A stretch of 64,000 nucleotides of DNA from Telluribacter humicola (GCF_017355935.1 NZ_JAFIQT010000005.1:1-64000); one strand, 5' to 3'. Positions 1 through 10,061 are shown, counted from the stretch's first letter. The notes: a model not told the origin generated them from the sequence alone. A program made the numbers and translations.

Positions 1-92
1 GGTCGATTTGGCCATAATTGGACATCTTGTAGATCTAAGTTAATGATTTTAAACTTTAAACTACTGTCCAGTTTTTGGGGAGCATTATAAAG

Positions 93-418
93 TATGATGA
101 CTACATCAGCACTGAAGGGGTAGCTTATAAGGGTACCTTAAAGCAGATCATGGAACAAAAATGGATAGCCAGCTGGACTGCCGCTACAGAAGCCTGGTTT
201 GATTTCAGAAGTACCGGGTTTCCGGCTTTGAAAGCTGGCCCCGCCGCAAAGCGCGGGCACTTCCACTCCGGTTCTATTACATGCAGGAAGAACTAAACAT
301 TAATAAGGCCAATGCTGATGCCGCGCTGAACGGACTGGAAGTAACAAGCTTTTCTCAGGCTGATAATAAAAACAGCGCCTGGTCTAAGCCGTGGATCATT
401 CAGGGAACCGGTAAACCA
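93..418 (+). pseudogene. 3' remnant of a SusD/RagB-family lipoprotein gene, frameshifted
   Basis: The translation matches the C-terminal end of the intact SusD-like protein at 5452-7149. It shares the stretch around EQKW-ASWTAATEAWFDFR and the end SKPWI-QGTGKP. The match starts abruptly near 93, so the 5' part of the gene (over 80 percent) is missing. A one-base loss near 242-251 moves the frame: the first part ends in KAGPA, and the match continues in another frame with LPLRFYY. The paralogue's final Trp and stop codon are also lost. No start codon or upstream signal belongs to it. It is a relic of a second, diverged SusC/SusD locus, or of a duplication of the neighbouring one. Confidence 0.85.
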
Positions 419-476
419 TTGATTTTTATCCTGAATAACTGCATATTTAGTATCAACTTTCAGTAAATAGTTAGCT

Positions 477-1826
477 ATGAACAGCCCTAGATTTAGACAA
501 CTACTCCTGCTAGCGATCTGCGTAGTACATACTACATGGATTGCGGCCCAGACCAAAGTCACTCCACAGACTGCCCTAAAAAGCTACCTGAACAATGGGG
601 ACAAGACCTTTACCTGGGAATTGAAAGATACATTTACACTAAACGATGTAACGGGATACAACCTGCTTCTTTCCTCTCAGAAGTGGCGGGGGCATACATG
701 GAGGCATCAGTTAACACTACTTGTACCAAAGGACATGAACCAGGACGGCGCACTACTTTTTATCAGTGGTGGATCCAACAAAAATGAACAGCCCAACTGG
801 AGCAGCAATGATAAGCTTTGGCCGGCACTGAGCAAAGTAGCTTCTGAAAACAAAGCCATAGTAGCACTCCTGAAGCAAACTCCGAACCAGCCACTCTACG
901 GAGATTTGACCGAAGATGCGCTCATCTCCTACACGTTGCACCAATTCAAAAAGGACGGCGATTGTACCTGGCCGTTACTCTTCCCGATGGTCAAGAGTGC
1001 AGTCAGGGCGATGGACGCTGTTCAGCAGTTTGCCAGGCAGAAACTACAGCATCAGGTAGATCGATTTGTCATTTCTGGTGCCTCTAAACGTGGCTGGACC
1101 ACCTGGCTCACGGGAGCCAGTGAAGACAAACGGGTTGCCGCCATTGCCCCCATGGTCATTGATGTACTCAACATGCCGGCCAACCTTGAATACCAGTTAG
1201 AAACTTATGGTGCCTACAGTGAACAAATCAATGATTACGTAAAGCTTGGTATCCCGCAGGGTGCCAAGACCGAGCAGGGCCAGGCCATCAATACCATGAT
1301 TGACCCCTACTCTTACCGAACTAAGCTTACAATGCCCAAAATGATATTTATAGGGACCAATGATGAATACTGGACCATTGATGCCATTAAGCATTACTAC
1401 TCTGACATTCCGGGAAAGAACATGATACACTATGTACCCAATGCCGGACATGATCTGGGGGGAGGTAAGCAAGCATTTGAAGCCCTAAGCGCCTTTCTGG
1501 GTACCACTTTACAGAACAAAGCCTATCCCACTCCTACCTGGAATATCGTAAGTGGCCAGCAGGAAGCGGTACTCACCACTCAAGCCCAGGCGCAAGATCT
1601 GATTGATATGGTCATTTGGTCTGCTACCTCAACTGACCGTGACTTTCGGGATGAAAAATGGACTAGCCAACGGGTTGAAAAGAATACCAGTGGAGGTATA
1701 CCGGTAGTGTATCCGGATAATGGCTATAAAGCCTTTTATGTAGACTTCAGGTATAAAGCCCCTGGTGGTGGAGATTACACGGTCAGTACCCGGGCTTTCG
1801 TCCTGGATCCTCTTAAAGTACTATGA
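477..1826 (+). CDS. PhoPQ-activated pathogenicity-related (PqaA-type) secreted hydrolase
   Basis: 449 residues. Residues 1-25 form a Sec signal peptide (hydrophobic LLLLAICVV, then AAQ). The body matches the PqaA family of alpha/beta-hydrolase-fold proteins. The segment FVISGASKRGWTTW carries a nucleophile-elbow-like Gly-Ala-Ser-Lys-Arg-Gly, with a candidate Ser nucleophile. Later segments IGTNDEYW and NAGHDLGGG could supply the acid and the His. The family's substrate is not settled; the name comes from a Salmonella PhoPQ-regulated gene. It begins about 60 nt after the SusD remnant and ends at a strong terminator, so it may once have belonged to that older locus. Family call firm, function uncertain. 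Confidence 0.85.
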   Translation: MNSPRFRQLLLLAICVVHTTWIAAQTKVTPQTALKSYLNNGDKTFTWELKDTFTLNDVTGYNLLLSSQKWRGHTWRHQLTLLVPKDMNQDGALLFISGGSNKNEQPNWSSNDKLWPALSKVASENKAIVALLKQTPNQPLYGDLTEDALISYTLHQFKKDGDCTWPLLFPMVKSAVRAMDAVQQFARQKLQHQVDRFVISGASKRGWTTWLTGASEDKRVAAIAPMVIDVLNMPANLEYQLETYGAYSEQINDYVKLGIPQGAKTEQGQAINTMIDPYSYRTKLTMPKMIFIGTNDEYWTIDAIKHYYSDIPGKNMIHYVPNAGHDLGGGKQAFEALSAFLGTTLQNKAYPTPTWNIVSGQQEAVLTTQAQAQDLIDMVIWSATSTDRDFRDEKWTSQRVEKNTSGGIPVVYPDNGYKAFYVDFRYKAPGGGDYTVSTRAFVLDPLKVL

Positions 1827-1849
1827 CCTGATGTCAGCCCCGATGAAGC

Positions 1850-1883
1850 AGAAGCGGCCTTTTCTTGAGAAAAGGCCGCTTCT
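1850..1883 (+). terminator. Intrinsic terminator after the PqaA-type gene
   Basis: A perfect 15-bp inverted repeat, AGAAGCGGCCTTTTC with its complement, has a loop of about 4-5 nt. It lies 24 nt after the PqaA-type stop codon. The T residues are within the stem, and the tail is only weakly T-rich, as is common in this phylum. Confidence 0.75.
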
Positions 1884-2118
1884 GTATTAAGTAGTTATAA
1901 ACTGTATTACCAGAATATTAAATCATGAAATACCTTTATACCTCAATAGTCTTTTTTGAGTACTTATCAGTATCATAGGTAACATACAAAACGATAAGTC
2001 ATATAGATAATAGCTACTACATCAAAGGATTTACACTACCTCAATAAACAGAACCACTCAGCTACCGTCCCAATTACAGAATCTTTATTAAATAGGCATA
2101 CAACTTAACTATTAACCT

Positions 2119-5100
2119 ATGAAACAACACTCTATTATCCCACTAACGCTGCGACGAGTGCTCTCCATTCTGATCATGATTGGAATGTGTCTCCCGGCAT
2201 TCGCCAACCAGCCACTCCGTACTATCACCGGTAGGGTTACCTCACAGGCCGACGGCACCCCCATGCCGGGTGTAAGCGTACTGGTAAAAGGAACCCAGAC
2301 CGGAACCACCACCAGCGCCTCGGGTACGTATTCGGTTGATGTTCCTAACGACAACGCCACCCTGGTATTCTCCTACATCGGGTATAAGTTGGTAGAAGTA
2401 CCTGTCGGCGGAAGAAGTACGGTGGACGTTACGATGGAAGAAAGCTCTGAAAACCTCCAGGAGGTGGTAGTTACGGCCTTGGGTATTCAGAGAGAGAAGC
2501 GGTCACTAGGCTACTCGGTTGGTGAAGTAGAAGGAGCCGCCATCAACCAGGTAGCTCAGGAAAACGTACTCAACGCCCTCTCCGGAAGGGTACCGGGTGT
2601 ACAGATCAACCAGACCAGTGGCTTGGGCTCATCGGTAAGTGTGATCATCCGGGGAGCTACCTCGCTCAGTACGGATAACCAGCCCCTGTTTGTGATCGAT
2701 GGAGTACCCGTAGCCAACTCACTGAATAACGTACGCCAGATGGGTGACCGTAACCAGGTCGATTACGGAAATGCCATTTCAGACATCAATCCCGAAGATA
2801 TCGAAAGCATATCGGTACTGAAAGGCCCCAGTGCGGCGGCCCTTTATGGTTCTCGCGCCGGTAACGGGGTAATCCTGATCACTACCAAATCCGGCAAGCG
2901 AGGCCGGGGACTTGGCGTAGCCTTCTCTACCAGTAATGTATTTGAGAAACCCTATCGCTACCTCGACTTCCACTACCGCTACGGATCGGGTGACCGCAAC
3001 GCCCAGCTCAACGAAAGCTCGGCTTACTGGGGCGGCCCCGAACTGGATGCTGGAAATACCGCCGTGCAGTGGACCAGCCCCGTGGGCGCTGATGGTAAGA
3101 AAATTCCAACCGAGCTGAAGTCTTACCCGGACAATATGAAGAACTTCCTGGAAACCGGTATCACCACTACCAATAACCTAGCTATCTCCGGCTCCACTGA
3201 CAAGACCGTATACCGTATTTCGTATAACAATATGTCCAGCAAGGGCATGATCCCTAACTCGGACCTTTTCAGAAACTCACTGGCGGCCTCGGGTACCTTT
3301 GATATTCATCCAAAGGTAAAGCTGAACACTAACCTTAATTTTGTTCGCTCTAAGTCCAATGACCGCCCTGCTACGGGTAACCGGGGTGCCAATGCCCTCC
3401 AGGCGGTATACCAGTGGCCGCACATCGATATCCGCGACCTGAAAGACTACTGGATACCCGGTGGTGAGCAGATCCAGCAGCGGTCCCCAACAACCGGTGA
3501 TGATAACCCCTACTTCATTGCCTACGGTATCACCAATGGCTTCACCCGTGACCGAGCTTATGGTAACCTGAAGCTGGACTGGCAGATCACGCCTGAGCTT
3601 TCTGCCTTTGCCCGGGCCTCGCACGATGTATTCTTTGAAAACCGCGAAACTAAAATACCCTGGAGCTACACCCGCGAACGTAAAGGAGCCTATCACCTGC
3701 AGGACCTCTCTCGTCAGGAAACTAATACTGACTTCCTGCTCACTTACCGCAAAAAAGTAAGCGACTTTGACTTGAGTGTATCCGGAGGTGGTAACTACAT
3801 GATCCAGTCATACCGGGACTCCTACATCGGTAGCGCCGGGGGGGCCGGTTTGGTAGTACCGGGTCTTTATAACGTAGCCAATATCAACCGGGGTACGGGG
3901 GGAAGCGGTCTGCTGGTTAATAACTACCGCTACCAGAAGGCCATCTACAGCCTGTACGGTATGGCCTCAATTGGATTCAAGGATCAGCTTTACCTGGACC
4001 TAACCGCCCGCAACGACTGGTCAAGTACACTACCGGCCGAAAACCGTTCGTACTTTTACCCATCAGCATCACTGAGCTGGCTGGCTAATTATACATTTAA
4101 CCTACCCCAGTCGGTATCGCTGCTGAAGTTTCGTGCCGGTTGGGCACAGGTGGGTACCGATACGGACCCATACCGCCTGGAACCTACCCTTATTACCCAG
4201 ACCTACGGAAGCCTGATTACCCTTGGTGTACCGGGTACTCTGCTTAACTCCCAGCTCAAGCCTGAGATTGCAACCTCAACCGAAGTAGGTATAGACATCG
4301 GACTTTTTGAAAACCGTCTGCGTTTTGAAGGTACCTACTACTACGTCGAAAACAGCAATCAGATCCTGAGCATCACGTCTCCTTCATCTTCCGGCTATAC
4401 CAGTAAGTTGATCAATGCCGGTCTGCTGGCCAGCCGGGGTATCGAACTGAGCCTGGGAGGCAGCCCGATCAGGGACAAGAACGGCTGGAACTGGGATGTA
4501 AACCTGAACCTTACCCGCAACCGTACCACCGTAAAGGAACTGGCACCGGGCGTAGATTACATTCAATTGTGGGATGACAACGGAGGAGGCGCCTTTACCA
4601 AAGTGGGCGAAGAGATTGGTAATATTTACAGCCGCGGCTACGCCTATGTCGATGATCCTAACTCTCCCTACTACCGCTGGCCTATCCTCAATCGTAATGG
4701 GGAGTGGATAGCTGTCAACACGCGCGAAGCCCGCGAAAAGGTAGGTAACTTCAACCCGAAATTTATCATGGGTATGCAGACTACGCTGTCGTACAAGCGG
4801 TTTACACTGGCAGCCAGCCTGGACTGGCGGATGGGTGGTAACTTCCAGAGCTATACCTACCGCTACGGCGAATCGGACTGGCGTTCACAACGTCAGATCG
4901 ACAACCTGATCCAGGGAGGTCTCTATTCGGAGGATGAGCTGGCTGCACTGCTCAAGTCTGATCCAGAGAAATACATCATTCCTCAAAACGGTAACTTCCC
5001 CCGCGTGGGTGGCTATACCGCCGCAACGGGTGGTATGGGACCTGATGGCGATGGCGCCTTCGTACCTGGTGTAATACAGAATGCCGATGGTACCTTCACC

Positions 5101-5427
5101 GAACATTTGGGTGGCCCCGGGACAAACATTTACCCCATCACAGATACCTATCCGTGGAGCTTTAACAAGCAGATTACTTTTGATGCTTCTTTCGTTAAGC
5201 TTCGTGAGGTTTCTTTTGGCTATAACCTGCCTACAATTGCCGGTATCCGTAATGCCAATATTTCCGTATTTAGCCGGAATATCCTGCTTTGGACTGCCGC
5301 CAAAATCGGAATCGATCCGGAGCGAGCTTTCCAGAACGACGGAGCCCGATTCAGACAAGGTATTGAGTTGCAGAACGTGACCCCATGGACTATTCCATTT
5401 GGTTTCAAACTGAGCTTTAACCTGTAG
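2119..5427 (+). CDS. SusC/RagA-family TonB-linked outer-membrane receptor
   Basis: 1102 residues, usual for SusC. Signal peptide at 1-30, then a carboxypeptidase-regulatory-like beta-sandwich (about 35-108, GRVTSQADGTPMPGVSVLVKG). A TonB-box-like LQEVVVTALG follows at 113-122, a plug domain with LSGRVPGVQI and GAAALYGSRAGNGVILITTK-type motifs, and a 22-strand barrel to the C-terminus, which ends in aromatic and hydrophobic residues. It imports oligosaccharides or similar ligands, driven by TonB-ExbBD. The SusD partner starts 24 nt downstream. The ligand is not evident from sequence; the GH2 gene about 6 kb downstream hints at an amino-sugar glycan. Confidence 0.95.
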   Translation: MKQHSIIPLTLRRVLSILIMIGMCLPAFANQPLRTITGRVTSQADGTPMPGVSVLVKGTQTGTTTSASGTYSVDVPNDNATLVFSYIGYKLVEVPVGGRSTVDVTMEESSENLQEVVVTALGIQREKRSLGYSVGEVEGAAINQVAQENVLNALSGRVPGVQINQTSGLGSSVSVIIRGATSLSTDNQPLFVIDGVPVANSLNNVRQMGDRNQVDYGNAISDINPEDIESISVLKGPSAAALYGSRAGNGVILITTKSGKRGRGLGVAFSTSNVFEKPYRYLDFHYRYGSGDRNAQLNESSAYWGGPELDAGNTAVQWTSPVGADGKKIPTELKSYPDNMKNFLETGITTTNNLAISGSTDKTVYRISYNNMSSKGMIPNSDLFRNSLAASGTFDIHPKVKLNTNLNFVRSKSNDRPATGNRGANALQAVYQWPHIDIRDLKDYWIPGGEQIQQRSPTTGDDNPYFIAYGITNGFTRDRAYGNLKLDWQITPELSAFARASHDVFFENRETKIPWSYTRERKGAYHLQDLSRQETNTDFLLTYRKKVSDFDLSVSGGGNYMIQSYRDSYIGSAGGAGLVVPGLYNVANINRGTGGSGLLVNNYRYQKAIYSLYGMASIGFKDQLYLDLTARNDWSSTLPAENRSYFYPSASLSWLANYTFNLPQSVSLLKFRAGWAQVGTDTDPYRLEPTLITQTYGSLITLGVPGTLLNSQLKPEIATSTEVGIDIGLFENRLRFEGTYYYVENSNQILSITSPSSSGYTSKLINAGLLASRGIELSLGGSPIRDKNGWNWDVNLNLTRNRTTVKELAPGVDYIQLWDDNGGGAFTKVGEEIGNIYSRGYAYVDDPNSPYYRWPILNRNGEWIAVNTREAREKVGNFNPKFIMGMQTTLSYKRFTLAASLDWRMGGNFQSYTYRYGESDWRSQRQIDNLIQGGLYSEDELAALLKSDPEKYIIPQNGNFPRVGGYTAATGGMGPDGDGAFVPGVIQNADGTFTEHLGGPGTNIYPITDTYPWSFNKQITFDASFVKLREVSFGYNLPTIAGIRNANISVFSRNILLWTAAKIGIDPERAFQNDGARFRQGIELQNVTPWTIPFGFKLSFNL

Positions 5428-5451
5428 TGACCAACATCTAAATCAATAGCG

Positions 5452-7149
5452 ATGAATATGTTAAAAATATTGACCAAAACTGCCTTCATTCTGTCCATCG
5501 TGGTCTTCACTTCTTGTGAGGAGCACCTGACACAGCTTAATGAAAACCCCAACGGGGTAGACCCCGCCTCGGCAAACCCGAATATGATCATGCCTACGGT
5601 CATGTCAAATGCAGCCTTCAGTTACCTCAATCTTGGCTATGGCGATATAGCCGGGGTAGTACAGCATACGCAGCACGATGGCTGGTTTGATGGATACAAC
5701 CACTACAACTGGGGACCACAGGACTGGAATGGCTGGTATGATATGCTCCGCAACAACGACTTAATGTACAAGCGGGCAGTCGAACTGGACTACAAGTTCC
5801 ACCAGGGGGTAGCCCTTACCATGCGGTCTTTTATCTTTGGAAATATTACGGACCTGTGGGGTGATGCTCCCTATACCAACGCCGTAAAAGGGAATGAGTC
5901 CAATGACCTTCTTACTCCGGCCTTTGACAGCCAGGAAGTAATTTATACGGGCATCATCGAAGACCTCAAGAAGGCTTCGGAATTGTTCGCTTCTGGCGAT
6001 AAAACCGGAGTACTTAATGAATATGACATCTACTACAGTGGAAATGCGGCAAACTGGCAAAAGTTTGTCAACACGTTACTGCTGCGGTACTACATGCGTG
6101 TTTCAGAAAAAATGCCGGCAGTTGCCAAAGCAGGAATTGAGAGCATCCATAACTCCGGTATTTATATTAAAGAGCCGGCCAATGATGCCACCACCAGCTT
6201 TATCGGTGCTACCGCGGGTAATTCATGGCCTACTGCCGTGGCGTTTGACTCTGATCAGGGCTCTAACTTCCGCAGAAAGAAACCAGCGCAGACCCTGATC
6301 GACAAGCTACAGCAGCTCAAAGATCCCCGCTTACAGGTGTGGGTAGCTCCGGTACACGTACAGTGGGTGGCTGATCCGACCCTTACTACCGCGGTGGATG
6401 AATTTATCCGGAAAGATGGTGTGATTCAGCAGGGCGTACGGGCACTTACTGATGTACAGTACCAGGAAGAGAAGAAGAAGGGGCACACGTTTACCCGTCG
6501 TTACAACCCTACCCTGTACACTGGTACCCTCAATACGGATGCTTACGTAGGAGTACCGGCCGGCTTACGTCAGCCCGACTACCACAACAACAACCCAACA
6601 CCGGGCCAGACCGTACAGAACCAGCACGTATCTCAACTGGCAGACATCTACCGTCAGAACAGCGGCAACCTGCTGAAAGCCCGTTTGGCATCGGCCGCTG
6701 AGTCCCACTTTATCCTTGCCGAAGCAGCGCTCAAAGGCTGGTCGGTGGGAAGTGCCGAAATGCACTACAACAATGGGGTTAAAGCGTCGCTGGAAACCTG
6801 GGGAGTGGGCAACCAGTACGACACGTACATTCAGCAGGCAGGGGTGAAGTTTAATAATACCCTGGCTCAGATCATTGAGCAGAAATGGCTCGCCAGCTGG
6901 ACCGCCGCCACCGAAGCCTGGTTTGATTTCAGAAGAACCGGCTTCCCGGCTCTGAAAGCCGGCCCGGCCTCCGCCGAACCCGTACTGCCCTTACGTTTTA
7001 ACTACGGCGACAACGAAACCAACTACAATGCATCCAACGCCGACCAGGCTATCAACCGTCTTGAAGTAACACCTCACTCCGGCCTGAGAGGAAAGAATAG
7101 CCAGTGGTCCAAACCCTGGATCGTCCAGGGAACCGGAAAGCCCTGGTAA
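5452..7149 (+). CDS. SusD/RagB-family nutrient-binding lipoprotein (SusD-like_2 type)
   Basis: 565 residues. An N-terminal signal ends in a lipobox, VVFTSC, so the mature protein starts at the Cys and is lipid-anchored, facing outward on the outer membrane. The start NENPNGVDPASANPNMIMP and the pattern FGNITDLWGDAPYTNA are typical of the SusD-like_2 subgroup, a TPR-based fold that lids the SusC barrel. It is co-transcribed with the SusC gene upstream and followed by a strong terminator. Its C-terminal 100 residues are closely matched by the broken remnant at the left window edge. Ligand unknown. Confidence 0.95.
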   Translation: MNMLKILTKTAFILSIVVFTSCEEHLTQLNENPNGVDPASANPNMIMPTVMSNAAFSYLNLGYGDIAGVVQHTQHDGWFDGYNHYNWGPQDWNGWYDMLRNNDLMYKRAVELDYKFHQGVALTMRSFIFGNITDLWGDAPYTNAVKGNESNDLLTPAFDSQEVIYTGIIEDLKKASELFASGDKTGVLNEYDIYYSGNAANWQKFVNTLLLRYYMRVSEKMPAVAKAGIESIHNSGIYIKEPANDATTSFIGATAGNSWPTAVAFDSDQGSNFRRKKPAQTLIDKLQQLKDPRLQVWVAPVHVQWVADPTLTTAVDEFIRKDGVIQQGVRALTDVQYQEEKKKGHTFTRRYNPTLYTGTLNTDAYVGVPAGLRQPDYHNNNPTPGQTVQNQHVSQLADIYRQNSGNLLKARLASAAESHFILAEAALKGWSVGSAEMHYNNGVKASLETWGVGNQYDTYIQQAGVKFNNTLAQIIEQKWLASWTAATEAWFDFRRTGFPALKAGPASAEPVLPLRFNYGDNETNYNASNADQAINRLEVTPHSGLRGKNSQWSKPWIVQGTGKPW

Positions 7150-7180
7150 GCGTGTATAATTGAGTTATTTTAATACTTCC

Positions 7181-7211
7181 AGAGGCGGAATAGTGGATTC
7201 CGCCTCTTTTT
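7181..7211 (+). terminator. Intrinsic terminator after the first SusC/SusD operon
   Basis: An 11-bp perfect stem AGAGGCGGAAT / ATTCCGCCTCT (7181-7191 and 7197-7207) with a 5-nt loop is followed by TTTT. It lies 31 nt after the SusD stop codon. Confidence 0.85.
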
Positions 7212-7236
7212 GTTACAACTTTACCCTTTTCACTTC

Positions 7237-8592
7237 ATGCGTATCTGTTCTACAACTAGTATTTCAATTTTTGTTCTGGCACTTAGTATCTGTTCCGGTA
7301 CCTCATGGGCCCAGACAGCCGCCACTCCCCGGGATCTGACCAGGGCGGCGGAGATGAATCTAGATGTCAAACTGATGTTCCCCTCCCCTGTTCCCGATCG
7401 CATTATCCTCAATCTGACCGCTGAACCCGAAACGTCGGTGGCGGTAAACTGGCGGACGGATACGACCGTACAGCAGGGAGTAATAGAAGTAGCTCGATCA
7501 ACCGACGGAACGCAATTCACCAAACAACTCCGTCAGATCAACGCTACTACTCAATACCTGCGGACCAGGCACGAGCAGGAGCCTGCCGTAAGCGCCAACT
7601 ACCATTCAGCCGTGATCAACGGCCTCACACCGGGTAGCGTTTATGTGTATCGGGTAGGGTTTGGGAAGGGATGGAGCGAGTGGTTTCAGTTCAAAATGCC
7701 GGAGAGTACCAAAGGCCGGGCCCTATCGTTCCTGTACTTTGGCGACGCCCAGAATGATGTCAAATCGCACTGGTCGAGAGTGATCCGGGAGGCCTACAAG
7801 AAAATGCCCGAGGTGAGCTTTATGCTGCACGCCGGTGACCTCATCAACCGTCACGATCATGACATTGAGTGGGGGGAGTGGTTTCAAGCCGGTTCATTCA
7901 TTCACGCCTCCGTTCCCAGCGTCATGACGCCCGGCAATCATGAGTACCGGAACGTAAAGCTTTCGCCGCACTGGCGCCCCCAGTACAACTTACCACAGAA
8001 TGGTCCAAAAGGATTGGAAGAAACCTGCTACCAGGTCAACTACCATGATCTGAAAGTCATATCCCTGGATGCCGAGCAGATTGATGAGTCACCCTACTAC
8101 GCCCAAAAGCAGGCACAATGGCTGGATTCCATTCTAACCAACGATCCTCGCCGCTGGACGGTCCTGACCATCCACTACCCCTTCTACTCCACCAAGCCCA
8201 ATCGGGAAAATGTGGAACTCCGCAACCGATTCAAACCTATCCTGGACAAACATAAAGTAGATATAGTACTGCAGGGCCATGACCATGCGTACGGGCGGGG
8301 CATGGTGAGTAACACCCCCAGCGGGCAAAACCGCCGGGCCCAGCTATCGGGTACTATGTACGTAGTATCGGTAGCGGGACCCAAGATGTACGATCTTTCG
8401 GATGATCCCTGGATGTTCAGAAAGGCTGGCAACAGCCAGATGTTCCAGATCATAACCATTCAGGACAACCAGCTCCTTTATAATGCCTATACGGCTACCG
8501 GGGAACTGTATGATTCGTTCATACTGGAAAAGAAGCAGGGGAAAGCCAATACCCTGGTTGATAAAACACCTAATACGCCCGAAAAGCGGTAA
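7237..8592 (+). CDS. Secreted metallophosphoesterase with N-terminal fibronectin-III-like domain (purple acid phosphatase-like)
   Basis: 451 residues from the ATG at 7237. The frame is open from a TTG at 7210, but that codon lies on the terminator's T-tract, and the ATG gives a clean signal peptide (MRICSTTSISIFVLALS... ending AQ). Residues about 45-155 resemble the FN3-like domain of purple acid phosphatases. The catalytic Metallophos domain follows, with YFGDAQND, HAGDLIN, TPGNHEY, IHYPFYS and QGHDHAYGR as the metal-binding series. It likely hydrolyses phosphomonoesters or diesters in the periplasm or outside. Its position after a SusC/SusD pair suggests release of phosphate from an imported substrate. 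It is convergent with the membrane-protein gene, 12 nt away. Confidence 0.85.
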   Translation: MRICSTTSISIFVLALSICSGTSWAQTAATPRDLTRAAEMNLDVKLMFPSPVPDRIILNLTAEPETSVAVNWRTDTTVQQGVIEVARSTDGTQFTKQLRQINATTQYLRTRHEQEPAVSANYHSAVINGLTPGSVYVYRVGFGKGWSEWFQFKMPESTKGRALSFLYFGDAQNDVKSHWSRVIREAYKKMPEVSFMLHAGDLINRHDHDIEWGEWFQAGSFIHASVPSVMTPGNHEYRNVKLSPHWRPQYNLPQNGPKGLEETCYQVNYHDLKVISLDAEQIDESPYYAQKQAQWLDSILTNDPRRWTVLTIHYPFYSTKPNRENVELRNRFKPILDKHKVDIVLQGHDHAYGRGMVSNTPSGQNRRAQLSGTMYVVSVAGPKMYDLSDDPWMFRKAGNSQMFQIITIQDNQLLYNAYTATGELYDSFILEKKQGKANTLVDKTPNTPEKR

Positions 8593-8604
8593 TTCAATAC
8601 TTCT

Positions 8605-9900
8605 CTATTTCCGGGCCTGCAATTGATTAAATCGCTTCTGGGCGTGGGGCAACTCGTCGTGGGTACTGATAGCAATGAACGATAGCAGGGCTATCAGTAC
8701 TACTACTCCCACCAGTCCGGCACTCCACTCTCTGACGGCTACTCCCCTTTCGGTGAATCCAGATTTGACTTTTCCAATCAGAAGCGCTATCACTAGTAAA
8801 TTGACAAGGTACAGGTACTGCTCGATACGGTAGGTACTGAGGAAAGCTCCGGTGATCAGCAGGCTGTACACGATGTACAAGGCGAAGTGACCAAGGAAAA
8901 AAGTCAGAATGTCGGTATAGGTGTAGGTAGCCGATGTACCCTTCTGGGAGTAGTACCTGTATACCCACACCCCCGTCAGTACCAGAACTAACAGAAGCGC
9001 TACCCACTGTACTTCCTTCACCATACCTGGTTCAGCTCCAATGCTATCAAAGGTTTTAGAAAGTCCTTCCGTCTCAAAAGACTGATCCCACACGATATAA
9101 GGAATCAGCAGAACCAGGAACAGCAACGGGAACAAGGTACTGTTTCTGCTCTGTTTTTCTTTCACCTCTCCCCACCGGGAAGTAAAGGTACCGTAGGCCA
9201 TACCGGCCCCACCAAAAAAGCCCAGGGAGTACTCCATCACATTCCAGAAGTTGAATGAGACTCCCGACACGTGGCCCAGTACCTGCAGGAAATTACCCAA
9301 CGCAAATCCAAAGCCTCCTCCCAGTCCTGCGAAAACCGCAACCCGTAAGGGAGCGTAGTACCCACTTCGAACCAGGTACCAGGTCAGAGCCGAGGCCATA
9401 CCGAGAGAGGCTGCCCAAAGCTCCGACCGGGGAGGCGTCATCAGCCACCCAAACTGCTCAATCAAGAAGAAGTAGAAAAGGATAGCACCTACCGTCATTT
9501 CAACAATGAGTTGGGGCCAGTTTACCTTCTCTCCCTGTGTACCATCTGCTAAGGCCAGCCCAAACAAACCTCCACCCATAAAGCCGTACAACCCACCAAT
9601 GACAAAGAGCATGAATAATCCGTAATATACATTGACGAACTCCACATCCCGCCCATAACCGACCACAGCCCCATAGCTCATGATCCCTCCTATCCCCCAC
9701 CCAAGTGCCCCGGCCAGTGTTGCCTTAAATGCCCGGTTGTACCAGTCACCGCGCTTAGCAATCAGGAGGATACTCAATGAACCAATAGCTCCAGCCCAGG
9801 CAGCGCCCTGCTCATGACCAAACTGCCCACGTATAGCCCAGGCCGTGCCTAATGAGATACCGACTACAACCAAACCGGCTATGAGTGCATTGCTTTTCAT
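8605..9900 (-). CDS. Polytopic membrane protein of unknown function
   Basis: 431 residues with about eleven hydrophobic segments over the whole length. The family was not recognised. Visible features are a first helix followed by AWAIRGQFGHEQGAAWAGA, a Gly-rich pair of segments (GWGIGGIMSYGAVVGYGRD and GGLYGFMGGGLFGLALADG), and NFWNVMEYSLGFFGGAGMAYGTFTSRWGEVKEK. The soluble tail ends HDELPHAQKRFNQLQARK. The conserved-looking Arg/Gly/His/Glu set beside the first helix could be functional. It sits between a SusC/SusD-phosphoesterase group and an aminotransferase-GH2 group, so a transport or membrane-enzyme role in glycan use is possible but unproven. Confidence 0.75.
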   Translation of the reverse strand: MKSNALIAGLVVVGISLGTAWAIRGQFGHEQGAAWAGAIGSLSILLIAKRGDWYNRAFKATLAGALGWGIGGIMSYGAVVGYGRDVEFVNVYYGLFMLFVIGGLYGFMGGGLFGLALADGTQGEKVNWPQLIVEMTVGAILFYFFLIEQFGWLMTPPRSELWAASLGMASALTWYLVRSGYYAPLRVAVFAGLGGGFGFALGNFLQVLGHVSGVSFNFWNVMEYSLGFFGGAGMAYGTFTSRWGEVKEKQSRNSTLFPLLFLVLLIPYIVWDQSFETEGLSKTFDSIGAEPGMVKEVQWVALLLVLVLTGVWVYRYYSQKGTSATYTYTDILTFFLGHFALYIVYSLLITGAFLSTYRIEQYLYLVNLLVIALLIGKVKSGFTERGVAVREWSAGLVGVVVLIALLSFIAISTHDELPHAQKRFNQLQARK

Positions 9901-10061
9901 ACAGAAAGCCTAGTTGATGTGAATAGAAAAGGGTAAAAAAAAATCTGAGGTAGCTTTAGCTATACTACTGAAACTCTATAATTTAGGGCTATTAAGTCCG
10001 AAATATTATTGGTATCAGGTAGTCTAAAATGTATACGGACAAGTACTAAATAAAGGAGTAG

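Noticed and set aside
1-40. Possible fifth copy of the partition motif (GGACATCTTGTAG)
   Set aside because: Only GGACAT-TTGT matches; the dyad and flanks are missing.
3030-3040. GGGCGGCC core of the 16-nt inserts in the first SusC gene
   Set aside because: It codes Gly-Gly-Pro in an uninterrupted frame. The short core alone occurs by chance in GC-rich codons.
7210-7236. TTG start for the secreted phosphoesterase
   Set aside because: It overlaps the terminator T-tract; the ATG at 7237 gives a proper signal peptide.
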